In this document: positions 46,573 through 59,742 of the stretch, one piece after another
Numbering within the stretch: the first letter of the stretch is position 1
How the letters are laid out: every line of letters starts with the position of its first letter
From: Lasiosphaeria ovina
Lineage: Eukaryota; Ascomycota; Sordariomycetes; Sordariales; Lasiosphaeriaceae
Assembly: GCA_033439765.1 (NCBI GenBank)
Contig: JAULSN010000015.1
Span: 434,001-498,000 of the forward strand
Direction: 5' to 3'
DNA length: 64,000 nt
Made by a program: the position numbers and the translations under genes
Notes under the pieces: generated by a model
Told to the model about the DNA's origin: nothing
Database searches by the model: none
What the model saw: only the letters and a program-made list of their open reading frames with translations

Positions 46573-46799
46573 CGGCGCCTAGCTCGACTGCCGCCCAACC
46601 CACCACCACCACTATCCTCGTCAAGCTTGACCACCTCCCTGCCTCTCGTCTTGGGTCTGCCGCCCGCTTGATATAAGAGCATCGCCGGCCCCCATCCCTC
46701 GTCGAGCCGGCCCCTCCTCCCCGCACAACAGCTCAGACCAACACTCCCCATCCTACGCTTGCTCCCGAGCAACCTCGTCCCCCCCTCTACAAACCCACC

Positions 46800-48331
46800 A
46801 TGCCTCCACTATCACCTATAAGACAGCACGAAAGCTCGAGTCAGACCTCCTCCAGCCGTGACTCCCGCAGCCGGAGGAGTAATGACTCGTACGGGTCCCA
46901 ATCCACTGCCCCCACCTCGCTCTATACCTCCCCTCGCCCCTCCGATCTCAAGGCATCACGCTCGTCCAATGGCAGCCATGGCTACTCCGAGGCCCCGGCG
47001 GTCCACCAAGCCAATGCTCGCCGTGAAGACGCCAGCCCCGAGACCTCACTCTACCCGCGCTCCTCGGTCGACTCGTATGCCTCGACGACAGCCTCCTCAG
47101 AGGGCGTGGACGCTATGGATGTGGATGAGACCCCGATGGATTACGAGTACAACAGCATCCCGCCTCTTCCAGTCTACCGTCGCGAAATGGTCGAGCCTAA
47201 CGTGCGGGCATCGACTCCACAGGACTTTGCCAAGCTCTTCCCCTCGCTTAACCGCCTGACGATTCGGCACGACGAGTTCACGCCCGATGGCAACATGAAC
47301 CTGCGAATCGACACGGTGGTGACGGGCCGGAGAAGGACGGCGATCCAGCTCTTCCACTTGCGCATGTACGACCTGGCCAAGCGCGAGTTCTCTCTGCGGC
47401 GGTATTGCCGCGACTCGGGTCGCGAAGTCTGCAACTCCAAGCGCAAGTACATTGAGCCCGCCGCGGCGAAGCCACTGGACGACGAACGGCCGACGCTGAA
47501 GCGGTCCATGTCGACGGCGATCAAGACGCTCAGTAGCGCGCGGCCGGCATTGCGCCGAGCAAAGTCCAGCTTTAGCCCGGCCATCAATCGACCCGGCACC
47601 GGGTACTCAACCAGCGACGGCGACGATGAGGTGTTTGGCGACAGGAGTAACCTGTCGAGCGTGTCGCTGGACAGCCGCGGGGCCAAGCCCAAGGTCCAAC
47701 GGCCGCTGCCGACCAACACGATCAAACTCGAATTCAGCAACTACGCTCGCGTGGACGTGCATCGCCGCGGCGGCAAGAACAACAAGCGCTACGAGTTTGC
47801 GTGGTGGGGCCACCGATACAGCTGGAAGCGCTCGTTTGACAAGCAGCTGGGCTTGGTGTCGTTTCACCTTGTGCGAGACGGAAATGCGGGCGCGCCGGTC
47901 GCGCACATTGTCCCCGAGACGAGATCCCCAAGCCAGGTCCTTGCAGATGAGAACGCTGGCGGATGGGTCCCGCCCCATTTCATGTGGATCGCAGATGAAG
48001 CGATCGTAGGCGCCGTTACGGACGTTGCCGAGTAAGTGGATATGATTTCCTGGTTTGTTCCTTCAACGCGGGGAAAACTGACAAGGGTTTTGTTTTCAGT
48101 GTAATTATGGCGACAGGCCTCATGGCCCTCGTTGACGACTGCATTAAGGAGAGGTGGCAGACCAAGAAGAAGGTGCACCGAATTCCGGTGCCCCTGACTT
48201 CAAAGACGGTCAACCTCGGGCATGTTGGCCCACGATCCTTCATGCAGCACGTGTTTGGACGGCGGCACTCGAATGACTATTCGGCCCCGCCAAGTCCGCT
48301 CCGGTTCGCGAACCCCGTAGCGGCCTGCTAG
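46800..48331 (+). CDS. Conserved fungal protein of unknown function
   Basis: Exons 46800-48031 and 48100-48331 give 487 aa. The intron has a GTAAGT donor, ACTGAC branch and TTTTCAG acceptor, and splicing rebuilds TDVADVIMATGLMALVDDCI. Residues 1-110 are Ser-rich and disordered. A folded part starts at about 125 (LPVYRREMVEPNVRASTPQDFAKLFP). The block AIQLFHLRMYDLAKREFSLRRYCRDSGREV is followed by a Ser-rich linker. The second folded block, from KLEFSNYARVDV through RYEFAWWGHRYSWKR to GGWVPPHFMWI, ends in the helix VIMATGLMALVDDCIKERW. The pattern of beta strands around a terminal hydrophobic helix vaguely recalls tubby/LURP-type folds; this is only a guess. No signal peptide. It stands alone with 9 kb upstream and 2.6 kb downstream free of recognised genes. 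Confidence 0.85.
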
Positions 48332-50923
48332 GCCACCGAACCCCGACTACAGACTCTTCCGACTTTTACCACGATTGAACACCCCGCACCCGAATAATCT
48401 ACTCGGGTCATCGGATGGGACGGAGCCCAGTACATTCTGGGTTGGACATTGAAACACTGGTTGCTCAGTCGGGAACCACGCCTGCGATGCTGCCCGACAA
48501 AGACGTATCTGTTCTACCCCATTGGGTACTTCGAGGTCTTTGTGGGGTTTGCGCCGCCTTGATTCTTGCTTCAGATTAGTTTGATGAGGATGGTTCCTAA
48601 TTCGACCTCGAGTGCTTGCTCACTGTCTTTCCCGTCTGTCTCGGTTGATATCTCTCTCATATTTCTGTCTCTTCACTATCTCGCTGTCGCAAATGTTGCG
48701 AAATACAAGCGCACGCCGCCGGCTTGCTCGTTTCATTTGTTTTTCTACCAAAAAAGCATCACTTGGTTTATCTCTCTCTCTCTCTCTCTCTCACTTTTCT
48801 TTTCTTGTTGTCATCTTCATCAACCCGTCCATGTCGACGGTCGGCATTGCAACTACAGTCTCATTTGGTAAAAAGCAAAGGCCAGCATGGCGTAAACCTG
48901 GATCGGGGATTGGAAGGGATTAAAGGGCATATTGCATTGCAGGTGGTGTCACGACGGAGTTTTTCTTTTATGCTTCCTCGATTTATTCCTTATCTCTTTC
49001 TTGTCAAACGCAAATCGGTGGGGCATTGGGACCAGGGTATATTAACTTGAACATTGTGGGGACGGGCAAATATTGGTCCAGGATTGATGGGTGAATGTGA
49101 ATCAATGGATGGATGAGGTGTTTGTTGAAATGTCTTATGATCTCTCTCCACTAGGTTATGGGCATAGTTACGCGTCACGGTGGTTGTCGGCTGTATATGA
49201 TCATGTAGTTGCACATACGCTACGTCTTTCGGAAAGACGAAACAAAAGAAACTAATTTCCACTTGGAATTTCTTCTCGTCTGCTATTTTTTTGACTTTCA
49301 CTGTCTAACAGGATTGTCCTTCACTGTCTTGGTAGTTCCCGGCGCCGTAGCCGAGTTGGTTGTAAGTTGTTCAGGCTTTGGCTGTGCTGTAATACCTACC
49401 CAAGGTACCAACACATGTGTGAGCATAAGCATGCTCGTGAGTGTCTATGTGTGTGTCTATGTTCGTGCCTTGGAGGCTTGACTTGATACCGCCCCGATCT
49501 TGTTATCAAGTCCCGATTTGAGGTAATAAATAACCCGAGGAGGTGAGGTGAGGTGAGCATGCATCGCGTACTTTTGCTACGACGCTTGGTATGTTGTGTC
49601 TTTTTCCTGTTCCTAGCTCCTGGATCTGCGGCTCTCTGCCGTGCACGAAGTAGTACTGGGTTTGTGTGTTTCTGTTTTCTCTTTGACTGCCTGGGTTACC
49701 TACGGAACGGCGTGCATTTGGGTAACTTCGGCCCCGCCGATTCTGTCGCGTGCTGTGCTATGTTAAACGGCCCCAGGCTGGGCTGTGTTCGCCCTTCCCT
49801 GCGTTCCTGTCATACTACATACATACATATCCAGTCGCATCGCATCGTAACTAGGTAACTCTGTCAAGCTAAGGCGGGCGGGCACGGCATGAAGAAAAGA
49901 AAACAGCAAGGGCACGGCAGGTATGTGTGCTAGCGGCGGAGTATACAGCCCGTGAAAATAGGCATGCTGTCCGCATACACACAAAAGAGAGAGAGAGAGA
50001 GAGAGATTGGTGGACGGGCAGACCTTGCAAGACATGAGAGAGCAGGCTTGGGATCAAATCCCCACGCACGCCAACCTGCCGACATCGCTGGGATCGGATC
50101 GATGGCTCTGGCGGGCTATGTCATTTCGATGCCGTGCTATACTAGAAAGCTTGTTTGTAGTCTGTACGCCAGGCCTGTGCCTGGTCAGCTGGCTTTGGGT
50201 GGTAAACAAGCATAGAATATGCCATCCGACTGACTGAATGGATAGATGGATAGCAACAAGTTGAGGGGTGAATGCACGGCGCAAGATGTAAGACGGATGT
50301 TTGTGATAAAACTCAGGGAGGACTCGTGGAGACATTGGTTCACTTAGATGAAAGATGGGAAGCCCGGAGAAAGGCATTATTCTGTCACCCCCTAATCACA
50401 AATTACTCCGTAGATGGCGAAAAATGAAAATCAGTTCCTGATGTCTTCGTGGTTGAGTCTCCGGTTGGGTCTGGAAATAACAGGGTTACCTCATAGTAAT
50501 AACCCTCGTTAGCACTTATCAATTTTCTTCGTTCATATTGATGGCGACTTTAGGTCCTGTTAAGCAGTGGTTGTTTCCCTCTTTGGTTCGTGTTCACTCC
50601 CCGTTACATCCAGGTTTGAAGTAGGTTAGAATCTCGATTGAGAAGAGTTAAGTCTCTCTGTCATCTAGGTTTGCTCCTCCTTTGTTATACATCTTGACTA
50701 ACTGTTGTGAACATCTTCACTCGTCTCGTATTCCAGGGCAGATGGAAAAATTTCAAGTGACACGATATTATAAGACCTTAAATGGCTCTATTCTCTAAGG
50801 ACATGGGACGCTCCAGAAGCCTAATATAAACACAAAAACAGATTACTCATAACATGGCCAACGCCCGCCTACAGATGACAGTTCTACAACAAGCCAACCA
50901 CACCCTCAAGCAAGGCGATCCCC
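48332..50923. other. Convergent intergenic region, 2.6 kb
   Basis: Lies between the 3' ends of the conserved unknown gene (+) and FAS1 (-). It contains a (TC)n tract (about 48773-48792) and a (GA)n tract (about 49987-50006). No gene recognised. Pyrimidine-rich, AT-richer sequence near 48.6-49.3 kb looks like 3' UTR or spacer. Confidence 0.55.
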
Positions 50924-53900
50924 TCAAGCCTCTGCCTCCACTCCATTAGCACCGTTCTCTTGGTGACCATTAGCTCCATTGGAAACGGCAGCGGGGACTC
51001 CGCTGGCGCCATCCTCTTGGTATTTATCCCAGTTGGCGAGCACGTGGCCAATTTTGGGCGAGTTTGTCAGGCGGTACACATCCTCAAAGTACTCCTTGGT
51101 AAGCGCAAACGGCCTCGCTGTCACGTTGGGAATGTATTTGCCGACGAGCTTGGCCGGGTCAATCGTCGTCTTGTTGATCTTCTTGAGAAGGAAACTCCTG
51201 AAGGGCTTGACGCCAGACCGCAGGAAGGTCGAGTGGAAAGGCACGTCGATACCCTTGAGCGGGATCGTCGCGAATCCGCGCTGCAGATCCAGAGGCTTGG
51301 GCTTAGACTCTGTGTCCTTAGCAGAACCCCTGATGATATCTACGAGCTTCTCCTTGACCATCTCAGGTTGGTATTCCTTCCTCATCTGCTCAATGTCGAT
51401 CTTCATGGCCTTGAGGTAGTTGGTGACTCCCGTCAGAGTGTCGAGAGCCCGCAGATCACCGGCGCAGACGTATTGCATGTTGGCGATGTTGTAGTTGACA
51501 ATCTCGAGCAGCCAGCCCGTGGTCTCGGCAATATTGCTGACCACGAACCGCAACGCCTCCTCGTTGAACGTCTTGCTGATGCGGCTGGGGTTGACAGCGC
51601 ACATGCTGTAGCTTGACCGACCAGATGCGTCACGCTCCACGGCAACTTGCATGGTAAGGCCGCGGTAAAAGACAACTGATACCAGCGACTCAATGGGCAT
51701 GACATCAGCCAGCGCAGCCAACGCCGAGTATTCGCCAAGTGAATGACCGGCAAATGTGCTGTCCCGCGGCACCAGACCCTTGGCCCGGATGTCCTCGAAA
51801 CTGGCCTTCTCCATCAGGGTAAGGGCGGGCTGAGTGAACTGGGTGGCCGAAAGAAGACCGGTGGGGGAGCGGTACGTGTACGACGTCGTCCTCTCGTCGA
51901 TGTCCTTGAAGATGCGCTCAGACTTGATCGATCCGTCAGCGGCCACCGTCTCGAAAGTCATGGCCATGTAGTTCTGCCGGATGGCTTTGCCGCGAGGACC
52001 ACCAAAGTGAATCGTGAGTTCCTTCGGGTTGTTCTTCACAATATTGGTAATCGCAAAGCCTGAAACTGGTTAGCAAAGAGCACGATGGAAAGACCCGAAG
52101 AGTGACACTTACCATATGTATCCATCAGATACTTGTCGGCCCGGTCCCAAACGTCCTTGGCCACGGCGCTGCTGGCATAGAGATCCATGCCCATACCCTG
52201 CTCCTGAGAACCTTGACCAGTGAAGACATAAGCTGTGACAGGCTGCTCAATCTCGGCCTCGCCGAGAAGCACCTTCTCCTCCGTCTCTTTGTTGCTAGCT
52301 TCAACCTTGATGATTTTGCGGCCGGCAACCATACCAACGTGCTGGAGCTTGACGTGGATATCGTCGTTGGGAAGCACCATGCCGGTGAGAGAGGCGTGGA
52401 AGCTCCGAACGCGGCCAATCTTGTTCTCGGCGGCCCACGTCTCGACTAGGCTGCGCACGGCGGCGCTCGAGTACATGCCGTGTGTGATGGTTCCCGGCAG
52501 GTTGGCGTAGCTCGAGAAGACGCGAGATACGTGGATCGGGTTGTAGTCACCGGAAACGCGGGCATATGTCTCGTTGGAGGCAGGTGCGCGGAGCAGAAGG
52601 GGAGTCCTACCGCTGAGAGGGATGGGGTTCTCAAAGTTTATGGGCTGCTCAATGGAAGAGCCGTGACGCTGGAGGTAGTCGGTAACCGGGTTGCCATGCG
52701 ACTCGCCGGCCTCGTAATCCACCGTGGCGACTTGGATAATCTCCTTGGTAGGGAGCTCGAGGAGTACTTGACCCCTTGTCTCAACGTGGCTAAAGACGGT
52801 CTTGTTCTTGAAACGGACAAGACTCTGCAGGCGGAAGATCAAGGTTTGTCCGAGCAGCTCAATCTCGGGGTTCGGAAGGTCGTCGAGGACGAACCACTGC
52901 TTGGAGCGGAGAACGGCAACATCCTTGGTGCTGGCAAGATGGACCTGCATGGGCGTCTCGGTCTTGCGCTGGAAGGTGTTCTCAAAGTCGGTGTAGGCCC
53001 CGCGGTACAGGAATTGCGACGTGACCTCCATGACAGCTTCGCCGTCGCGGGTGATGGTTCCGCACACCTCAACCATCTTTCCAGATTCTTGGTTGATTAC
53101 GGCGTTGACCTGAGCAGTCGTCGAAACCTCGTCGCCCTTCTTCAGGGGTTCAGCGCCGGGCATCATGCGGAACTGGTTTGACAAGTGGACGAGCTTCAGG
53201 AGATCGCCGTCAATCGTCCGCGGGAAGATGGGCTTCGTGATAGCCTTCCAGCCGACAACAATAGCAAAGTCCATGGGGGCATACATGATCTTCTCCGGCC
53301 TGTCAACGAAGGCCTCGCCTGTGTTGCCGACAGCGTGGACGAACTCATTGATCGCTTCACCTGTAATGGTGGCCTTGCCGCCATCAAACATGCCAGTCAC
53401 GGCCGCATCGAGGTTGAGTGGCTCGTCGCCGAACCAAGCCTTCCAGTAAAACTCCTTGATGTGATCGTTGCGGCCCTCCATGATCTCGTGAATGGGCGCG
53501 TATCCCGTATCGGGGCGGTACGTGAAACGCAGCGGGAGCGCCACGGGCTTGCCAAGAGCTGTAGTTTCCTTGATCATGTTGACCGCAATCTCGTTCTTCT
53601 TGACCAGCTTGGCCTCAATCACAGTAACATAGCGATTGGGGCGGGGCTGCTCCTTGACAGTGATGACTGTCTTGGCAGGGTCGTTTGGATGCTGAATCTC
53701 GACAAACAAGCCACGAGTTGGCGCGAAAATGTTCTTCATTGGATTCGTCTGATATTTCTGGCCCTGAACGATGACGTCGGACTGCAGTAGCGCATAGCGC
53801 CAGTTGCGCTTGGGGCCGGCCAGGAGCGAAATCCACGAATCCAGCGACGGGAGCTGGGCCGAGGGGGAGGACGAGAGACGATACGTGTTCTTGTTCACAT

Positions 53901-56900
53901 CCATGGAGATGGTAAGACCCTCGACATCGAGCGGGATCTCCGTCTCAATGAGCTTGCCGCCAAAGTACTCGACGGTGGGGATACTCGAGGCCTGGCCATT
54001 ATAGAGATCCTTGGTCAGGGCCGCAATATGACCATTGTGGATGCCGTCTAGGATGTCCTTGATGGGCTCGTCAACCTTGGTTGCGTGCTTGGCGGCCATG
54101 GGTCCCTGGAGAATGCAGGTTCGGCCGACATCTTTGCCAATGACGGCGCCGAGATCCTCCGACTGCCATAGAGAATCCTTCTTGAAGAAGAACTCAAAGT
54201 TTTCATCCAGCGCAGGGACGAACGTGACAGGCTTCTGTCCACGGCGTTGGCAGAGAAGCAAGAAGTGTTGCACATCTTGGGCGTTGATGAGCTGTGTCTC
54301 GGCGTCCGGGTAATGGGCAAGAATGCGCTCAACAGCGGAGAAAGGCTCGTCGAGGTCGGCGTAGCTCTGCAGACTGGACGGCTGGCCTGGGGTGGAAGCG
54401 AATCGTTCTTCGACGCGGTGGATGAAATCACCTGTGAGCTTGGCAAAAGAGGGATCAATCCAACGAGACTCATCCTTGACGTAGAGGAGGGCCACCATCC
54501 GTCGGACGACTTCACCGTAAGTCATGTCCTCGAGATCAACAGCCTTGCCGTCCTTGTTCTGGCCAAACCAGACTTTCTGGAAGTCCTCGTTGAGCTTTTT
54601 GATGATATGGACCCTATTCTTCTTCAGCTCTGGAACCCGCTTCTCCTTGGGCAGGCTGAAGATCTTCTGGTCCATCTCGGCCCAGAACAAGACGCCGCGA
54701 GTCGCCAGCTTATGGATTGGCTCCCCCATCTCTGATCTGACAGTGACCACACCGCCTGCGGCCCCCTTGTAGGTTTTCTCCCACTGGCTGTCGTCGAGGC
54801 CAGGGGCGTCGACAATTGCCTGCTTGGCTGCCTTGCTGGTATGAGCCTCCTTGGCAACCATCATGCGGCTGCCGAACATGCAGCCATCATAGGGCATGGG
54901 TGGGTAGCCGTACTTGGTCGACCATGCCCCCGTCAAGTAGGGGTATGTGTCATCCGCACCGCCGAAGCCGCTACCAGCCACGAGAATGATGTTCTCGTGC
55001 CGGCGAATGCGGCCGTATAGGGCCAAGATGGGGGAGTGGAAATCCTCGTACGAGTGGTGACCACCTCCTCTACCACCGGTCCACTGAAGAATGACAGGGA
55101 ACGACGGGTTCGCCTTGGCAATGTTAATAACAGCCTGGATTGCATCGCTAGAGCCGGGCTTGAAAGAGATGTGTTTCAAGCCGAGAGTCTCGATGTATTC
55201 CTGAGCGACCTCAATCGAAGGCACACCCGCACCAATGGTGAGGCTTTCGATTGGCACGCCGTCGGATCGGAGCCTCCCAAGAAGAGGAATCTGCCAGGCC
55301 ATGGCACGGGGGTTGACATAGATCAGGTTGACGCTGATGCCACGGCCAGCAGGGATTGCCTTCTCAATTTTTGAAATGGCTTCCGTCATGGTCTTTGCAC
55401 TGTAGTAGCCGCCACCAGCAAGTTCAATCTCATATCCGGCGTTCATTGTCGCAGCTACAAAGTCCCAGGGCACAGTCGAAGGCGTCATGCCGGCAACGAG
55501 AAGTGGCGGCAGCCCAAGAAGTCTGCTCATCTTGGTGTCGACATAGGTGTGACCGCTTGATGTCTTCACGAGTCTCGGACCATATTCCTTGACCCAGTCA
55601 ACAGCGTATTTTACAGCGTGCTCCTCGTCACGGTCGAACAGCTCCGACTTGTAGCCAACCTCGGCAACAGTACCGTTGACGGTACCGGCGAGGATGACGC
55701 GGACTCCAGTGCCATCCTTGTTTCGGCTGGTCAGCACTCCGAGTCCAGAGATGCCACCCGGACCAAAGTCCAAGACGTGCGTTGCCCCGGGGAAGACAGT
55801 GGCCTTCTCCCAATGCACCGGCTCGCTCGTGATGAGGCGGACCAGGGTAGGGATAATGTTTCCGGTGACCTGCTTACGGAGATCCTTGCCGGTGTTGGTG
55901 TCAAAGACGGGAATGCCGAGACTCTGCGCATCGATAGCAATATCTTTGAGATCCTCGTCGATCAGAGCCGTTGCCTTCTCCAGGTATTTGCTGTGAAAGG
56001 GCGCCGTGATGGGCAAGAAGCGGTTGACAAACCGGACCTTCCTCTCCGTGAACGGGATTCGGGTCTGGTCGATGCCAGTGGCGGCTTTCACTTTTCTCAG
56101 CTGGGCATTGAGACCGTACAAGGAACTTGGAGGACCAGTGACAACCAGGTTCCGCGGGCTGTTGATAAGGGAGATAGAAATGTGCTGGTCTTCTGGGAGA
56201 TACTGATTTGTCTGGTCGATGTGCTTCTGCACTTCGGCCTGGGGCAGATCCCGAATGCTGAGCATGGGTGTGGGTGTACCCTCTCCGTTGTCAACCGAGT
56301 CCCGGAGCATCGTCGGTGTCATCGACGTTCTGGGGAAGGTCTGCTGGCTGCGGGCTCCAATCCAAAAGAGGATGGTCAGCGCCGACTTGGCGACCTCCTC
56401 GAACGACTCCCACGAATCTGAAGCTGCCGTTGCGGCAGCAAGCACAATGCCTTGGGAATGGCCTGTTGTCCCGCTGATCCTATCGCGCAGGATGCCAGGG
56501 TGCAGACCGAGGACCTTGCAGGTGACCTGGTAGTGCGCCAGCTGCACAAGACCAATTAAAGGGAAGCTGACTGGCGCCGAGATTAGGTAGTCGACATCTG
56601 GGGTGGCATCTGGGCTCTGAAGCCAGGACATGATGTCTAGGCCTTTTGAGTAGAGCTTCTCGGCGCTTGGATGGCTGGCGAGGGTCTGGAGCAGCTCCGC
56701 CGAGGAGCCAATAAGCTCGCCGATAAAGGACGGATACGTGTTGTACAGCTCACGCAACTCCTCAAAGTATTCCTCAATGTTGCCCTGCCCGCCAAAGATG
56801 TTGTAGAGCTTGGCAGTGCCGTCATCGGCGGCCCGGAAGAGAGCCGACTGATGCGTCTTCATGGCCCGGTTGGAGGCGGACCGGGCAGCAAAGTAGCTCC

Positions 56901-57312
56901 GGGCCACCTCGAGCTTCTTCGCATCAATGCCGGGCAGCGTTGCTACGAGAGCATGCACGTCATTGCCCCTGAGGAACGCCCTCTCAAACTCGTTAAGAAT
57001 GATCTTGAGCACCTCCTCGTAGGAGCCCTGGCCGTCATCCTCGCCCTCGGATACTTCGTTGGCGATGTAGCCCATATATCTCGCCACAAGCTCGGCGATA
57101 GACGAGGGCTCGTCATCTTGTGCTAGTTCGTCGGTGGGAGCTGGCAAGCTTGCGACGAAGCGCTCCTTCAACCGCGAGGCATGGAAATGGAGGCTGGTGG
57201 GTATCAAGAAGGATGTCTCGAGCGAGCCATGCGAAAGCGTAAGTGGGCGAAGGGAAGCAGAGGACCTGGGCGTAACGACGCCCGTCTGGGGGCCGGTACC
57301 GGCGCCGTACAT
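50924..57312 (-). CDS. FAS1: Fatty acid synthase subunit beta
   Basis: Beta subunit of the cytosolic type I fungal fatty acid synthase (alpha6-beta6). Exons 57312-52113 and 52059-50924 are split by a 53-bp intron (GTAAGT, GCTAACC branch, TTTCAG) and give 2111 aa, the normal length. Domains in order: acetyltransferase with GHSQG (Ser at about 286); FMN-dependent enoyl reductase ([36 protein letters not shown]); dehydratase region (hot-dog folds with [16 protein letters not shown] and THGMYSSAA); and malonyl/palmitoyl transferase with [15 protein letters not shown] and [14 protein letters not shown] (Ser at about 1840). All catalytic motifs look intact. The ATG at 57312 gives [20 protein letters not shown], a start pattern familiar from hypocrealean FAS1. 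It is divergent from FAS2. Confidence 0.98.
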
Positions 57313-59742
57313 AGTAGGAATGGGTATCTGAAAAGAGAGATGGCGGGTGCTGCTCGCTGCCTTGTCAGCGTCTATTCACAGAAAAAATCCAACACAAACG
57401 ATATTGCAACACCATCAAGGGAGCTGGAGCTGGAGCGGGAGAGAGAGCTCTTACTAGGCGCAAGCGCAACAACTCGAATAACTCAGTAAAGAGCGTGTAT
57501 CCCTCGAGTCTGAATGGGCGCAGCCAATTGGTGCAGACAGATACTCAGTCTGGCACGCCGGCTTGGTTGAGGTGTTGGGGTGAAGGACGAGCAGGGCGAG
57601 GAGAAGTCGACGAGAACGCGCGTGTTCTCGGGGGCGGCACAAGCAGGTGTAGTTGGAAGACGGACTGGGAGAGAAATGGGATAAGATAACAGAGTTTGGA
57701 TTCTCCGTCTTCTCGGTTACCAAGGTAGGGAGTGTGGGCAAGCTGTCTGCGCCTTGAAGCCCTGGCGTTGTAACTAGTGTTGGTCCCGGGGAATGGGAGG
57801 CGTGTTATTGCCCAACGTAAAATTAACAGGCTCCCCTAACGCATCGCCAGATGGATGTCCTCTGATTGCTCGCTCGCCAAAAAAAAATTAGATCTTGTTG
57901 GGGAAGGCATGATACCCCCTGTCAACAGAAACTGCCCGGTACGTAGTGACTTTTAATCACTCTGCTGCAGCCGCCTAATGCACCGTACCTTGCTAATAGT
58001 TCCGTCCTTCCGACCAACCCGGCCAGGTGAATCCACAGCGGCAACCCCCACCGTTCTAACACGACAGTCCTGGGTCCTTGCAGCATGTACCGCTACTACA
58101 GAGCAGTCCCGTCGTCTCGTCTAATTTCACCGCAAAGACAAAGTCAATGATAAGTAATCAGGTCCGCGGCGCGCGCCATCGGACAAGCAGACTTCGCATT
58201 CGCTTCACTGGAGTCTCGCAAAGCCGCAACTTTATACTACGGCCCGACAAGCGCCAGCACAGCTTCCTTGTTTCCATGTGGATTGTGGAACCCATTCGAA
58301 TCGAGGCCCTAGAAATCTGCAGCGGGCATCTCGCTCAAGGCACGGAGCAAACCCAAGAAGGTAACATTCGCCCTTCGTTCCAGGGGCATACGAGTGCCCA
58401 GCTTCCCGCTATTGTATTTGTAGTAACTCTACGAAGTATTCGCACTCAATGCGGAGTTATAATCTGCTCCGCGATCCGCGGCCGGAACCCACTGCCATTG
58501 ACTCGGTCTTGAGCTAAGCTACGGAGTAGAGAGGAGCCGCTCTGTATTCAACAACAACAACAACAACAACAACAGAGGCGGCGTATATATGTCACATTTT
58601 AACGGATATATATCTTGGTGAAGAAAGGGATGTCCCAAGGCAATAATGCCTAACCAGAGGCAAGGAGGCAAACTGCTTCTACATCCAGCGGAGAGAGGCA
58701 GGCCCATGCCAGTCCCCAAGGCAATGCCATAATCCTTCTCCTTTCCTCCGGTGCATTTGACGTGGAAGAAGTATTGACGAGACTGGCAAGCGAGATCCAT
58801 TGATACTACACAAGATTACGTGTGCTGGCCTAGAACTGGCGGCAACATGATCGGAGTGCGGCCCAGACAATTACTGTTGGTACTAGGATGACGCCATGCG
58901 AGCAGAATCCCGTGTCTTGCAGGAAGCCCCTCACCTGAAGGCGGCGTGCAGAGGCGCTTTCAAAGAGCTGCGTCTGAACCTCTGAAGGTTCACCTGTGCA
59001 TGGCATGGTCGGGCAGACGGGGTGTTTGGAGGCAGTGAAACTGTGTCTGCTGAGGTATCTAGACTTGTCGCGGATAGGATGGGCCTACCGACTCGATCTT
59101 CAATGGGTCTTGTGGGGTAGTAGTGGGCAGCGCGCTAGTCCTAGCTGGGTTAGCCCTGAGGTTTGGTTGAGAGGCCCGCAAGTAACCTGGCCGCCCCGGC
59201 ATGGGGCGCGCTTGTCACGACAGGGACCCCAAGGTCAAATTTCATTCAACAGTTGCGGCGGGAGGACGCGGGAGCTGTCGATTTTTCGCCAGTTGCCCCC
59301 CAGGCGAGACTCCAGACTTGCGATTAATCACTATCCCGTCCTGCTTCCATTCCAGTGCGCCTCTCTATCAGTTTACCTGTGCATCTCGTCTTGGTCCTTA
59401 CCTTAGTACCCCTCCGCCGCCAAACGAAACGCAGAAGCTATACGGCCCCCTCGGTTCTCGTTGGTGTTGGTGTTGCTTCGCCCTGCCCATCCGTCTGTCC
59501 GCCCTTTTTAATAAAATTCGACCATTCGGCTGTCTCTTCCTTTAGATACCCGACCAGCCAACTCTAATTCGCCTCTATTACACTTGCGGCCATTCCACGC
59601 AATATTGGCGCACATTGGCAACCCACATGACAGTCTGCCACAACTAGAAGATACCCGAAAACGCTCTCTTGAACCCCCTCGACTGCCTGCTCATAGGCTT
59701 CACTCTTTCGAGCTGCGCCGTCCGGTTTTGGAGACCGCCAAG
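57313..59742. promoter_or_regulatory. Shared FAS1/FAS2 divergent regulatory region
   Basis: 2.4 kb between the start codons of the two fatty acid synthase genes, with no recognisable gene inside. It contains an (AAC)n run (about 58549-58574) and CCTCGG at 59449-59454, about 290 bp before the FAS2 ATG. CCTCGG is the core reported for FarA/FarB fatty-acid regulators of Aspergillus; a single six-base match proves nothing. A pyrimidine-rich leader lies at about 59380-59560. Confidence 0.55.
58549..58574. repeat. (AAC)n microsatellite
   Basis: About eight CAA/AAC units in the FAS1-FAS2 intergenic region. Confidence 0.9.

Larger units (their letters stand above)
37771..46799. other. 9-kb region without a recognisable gene
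   Basis: The left part (to about 39.1 kb) is AT-richer and should hold the BBC1 3' UTR. From 39 to 46 kb the base composition is like the rest, but I recognise no protein family. Open frames reach about 190-340 codons (for example 41816-42379 and 44689-45708), but several lack an ATG start and none has the C-ending codon bias of the real genes. It holds an A tract (about 39160-39177) and a CA repeat (about 39419-39440). The right end is the presumed promoter and leader of the next gene. Non-coding RNA or decayed genes remain possible. Confidence 0.6.

Noticed and set aside
50045..50065. GGGATCAAATCCCC hairpin resembling a tRNA T-arm
   Set aside because: Lacks the conserved TTC of the T-loop and any matching tRNA body.
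51743..52063. Small plus-strand frames inside FAS1
   Set aside because: Shadows of the FAS1 coding sequence, which is complete and family-length.
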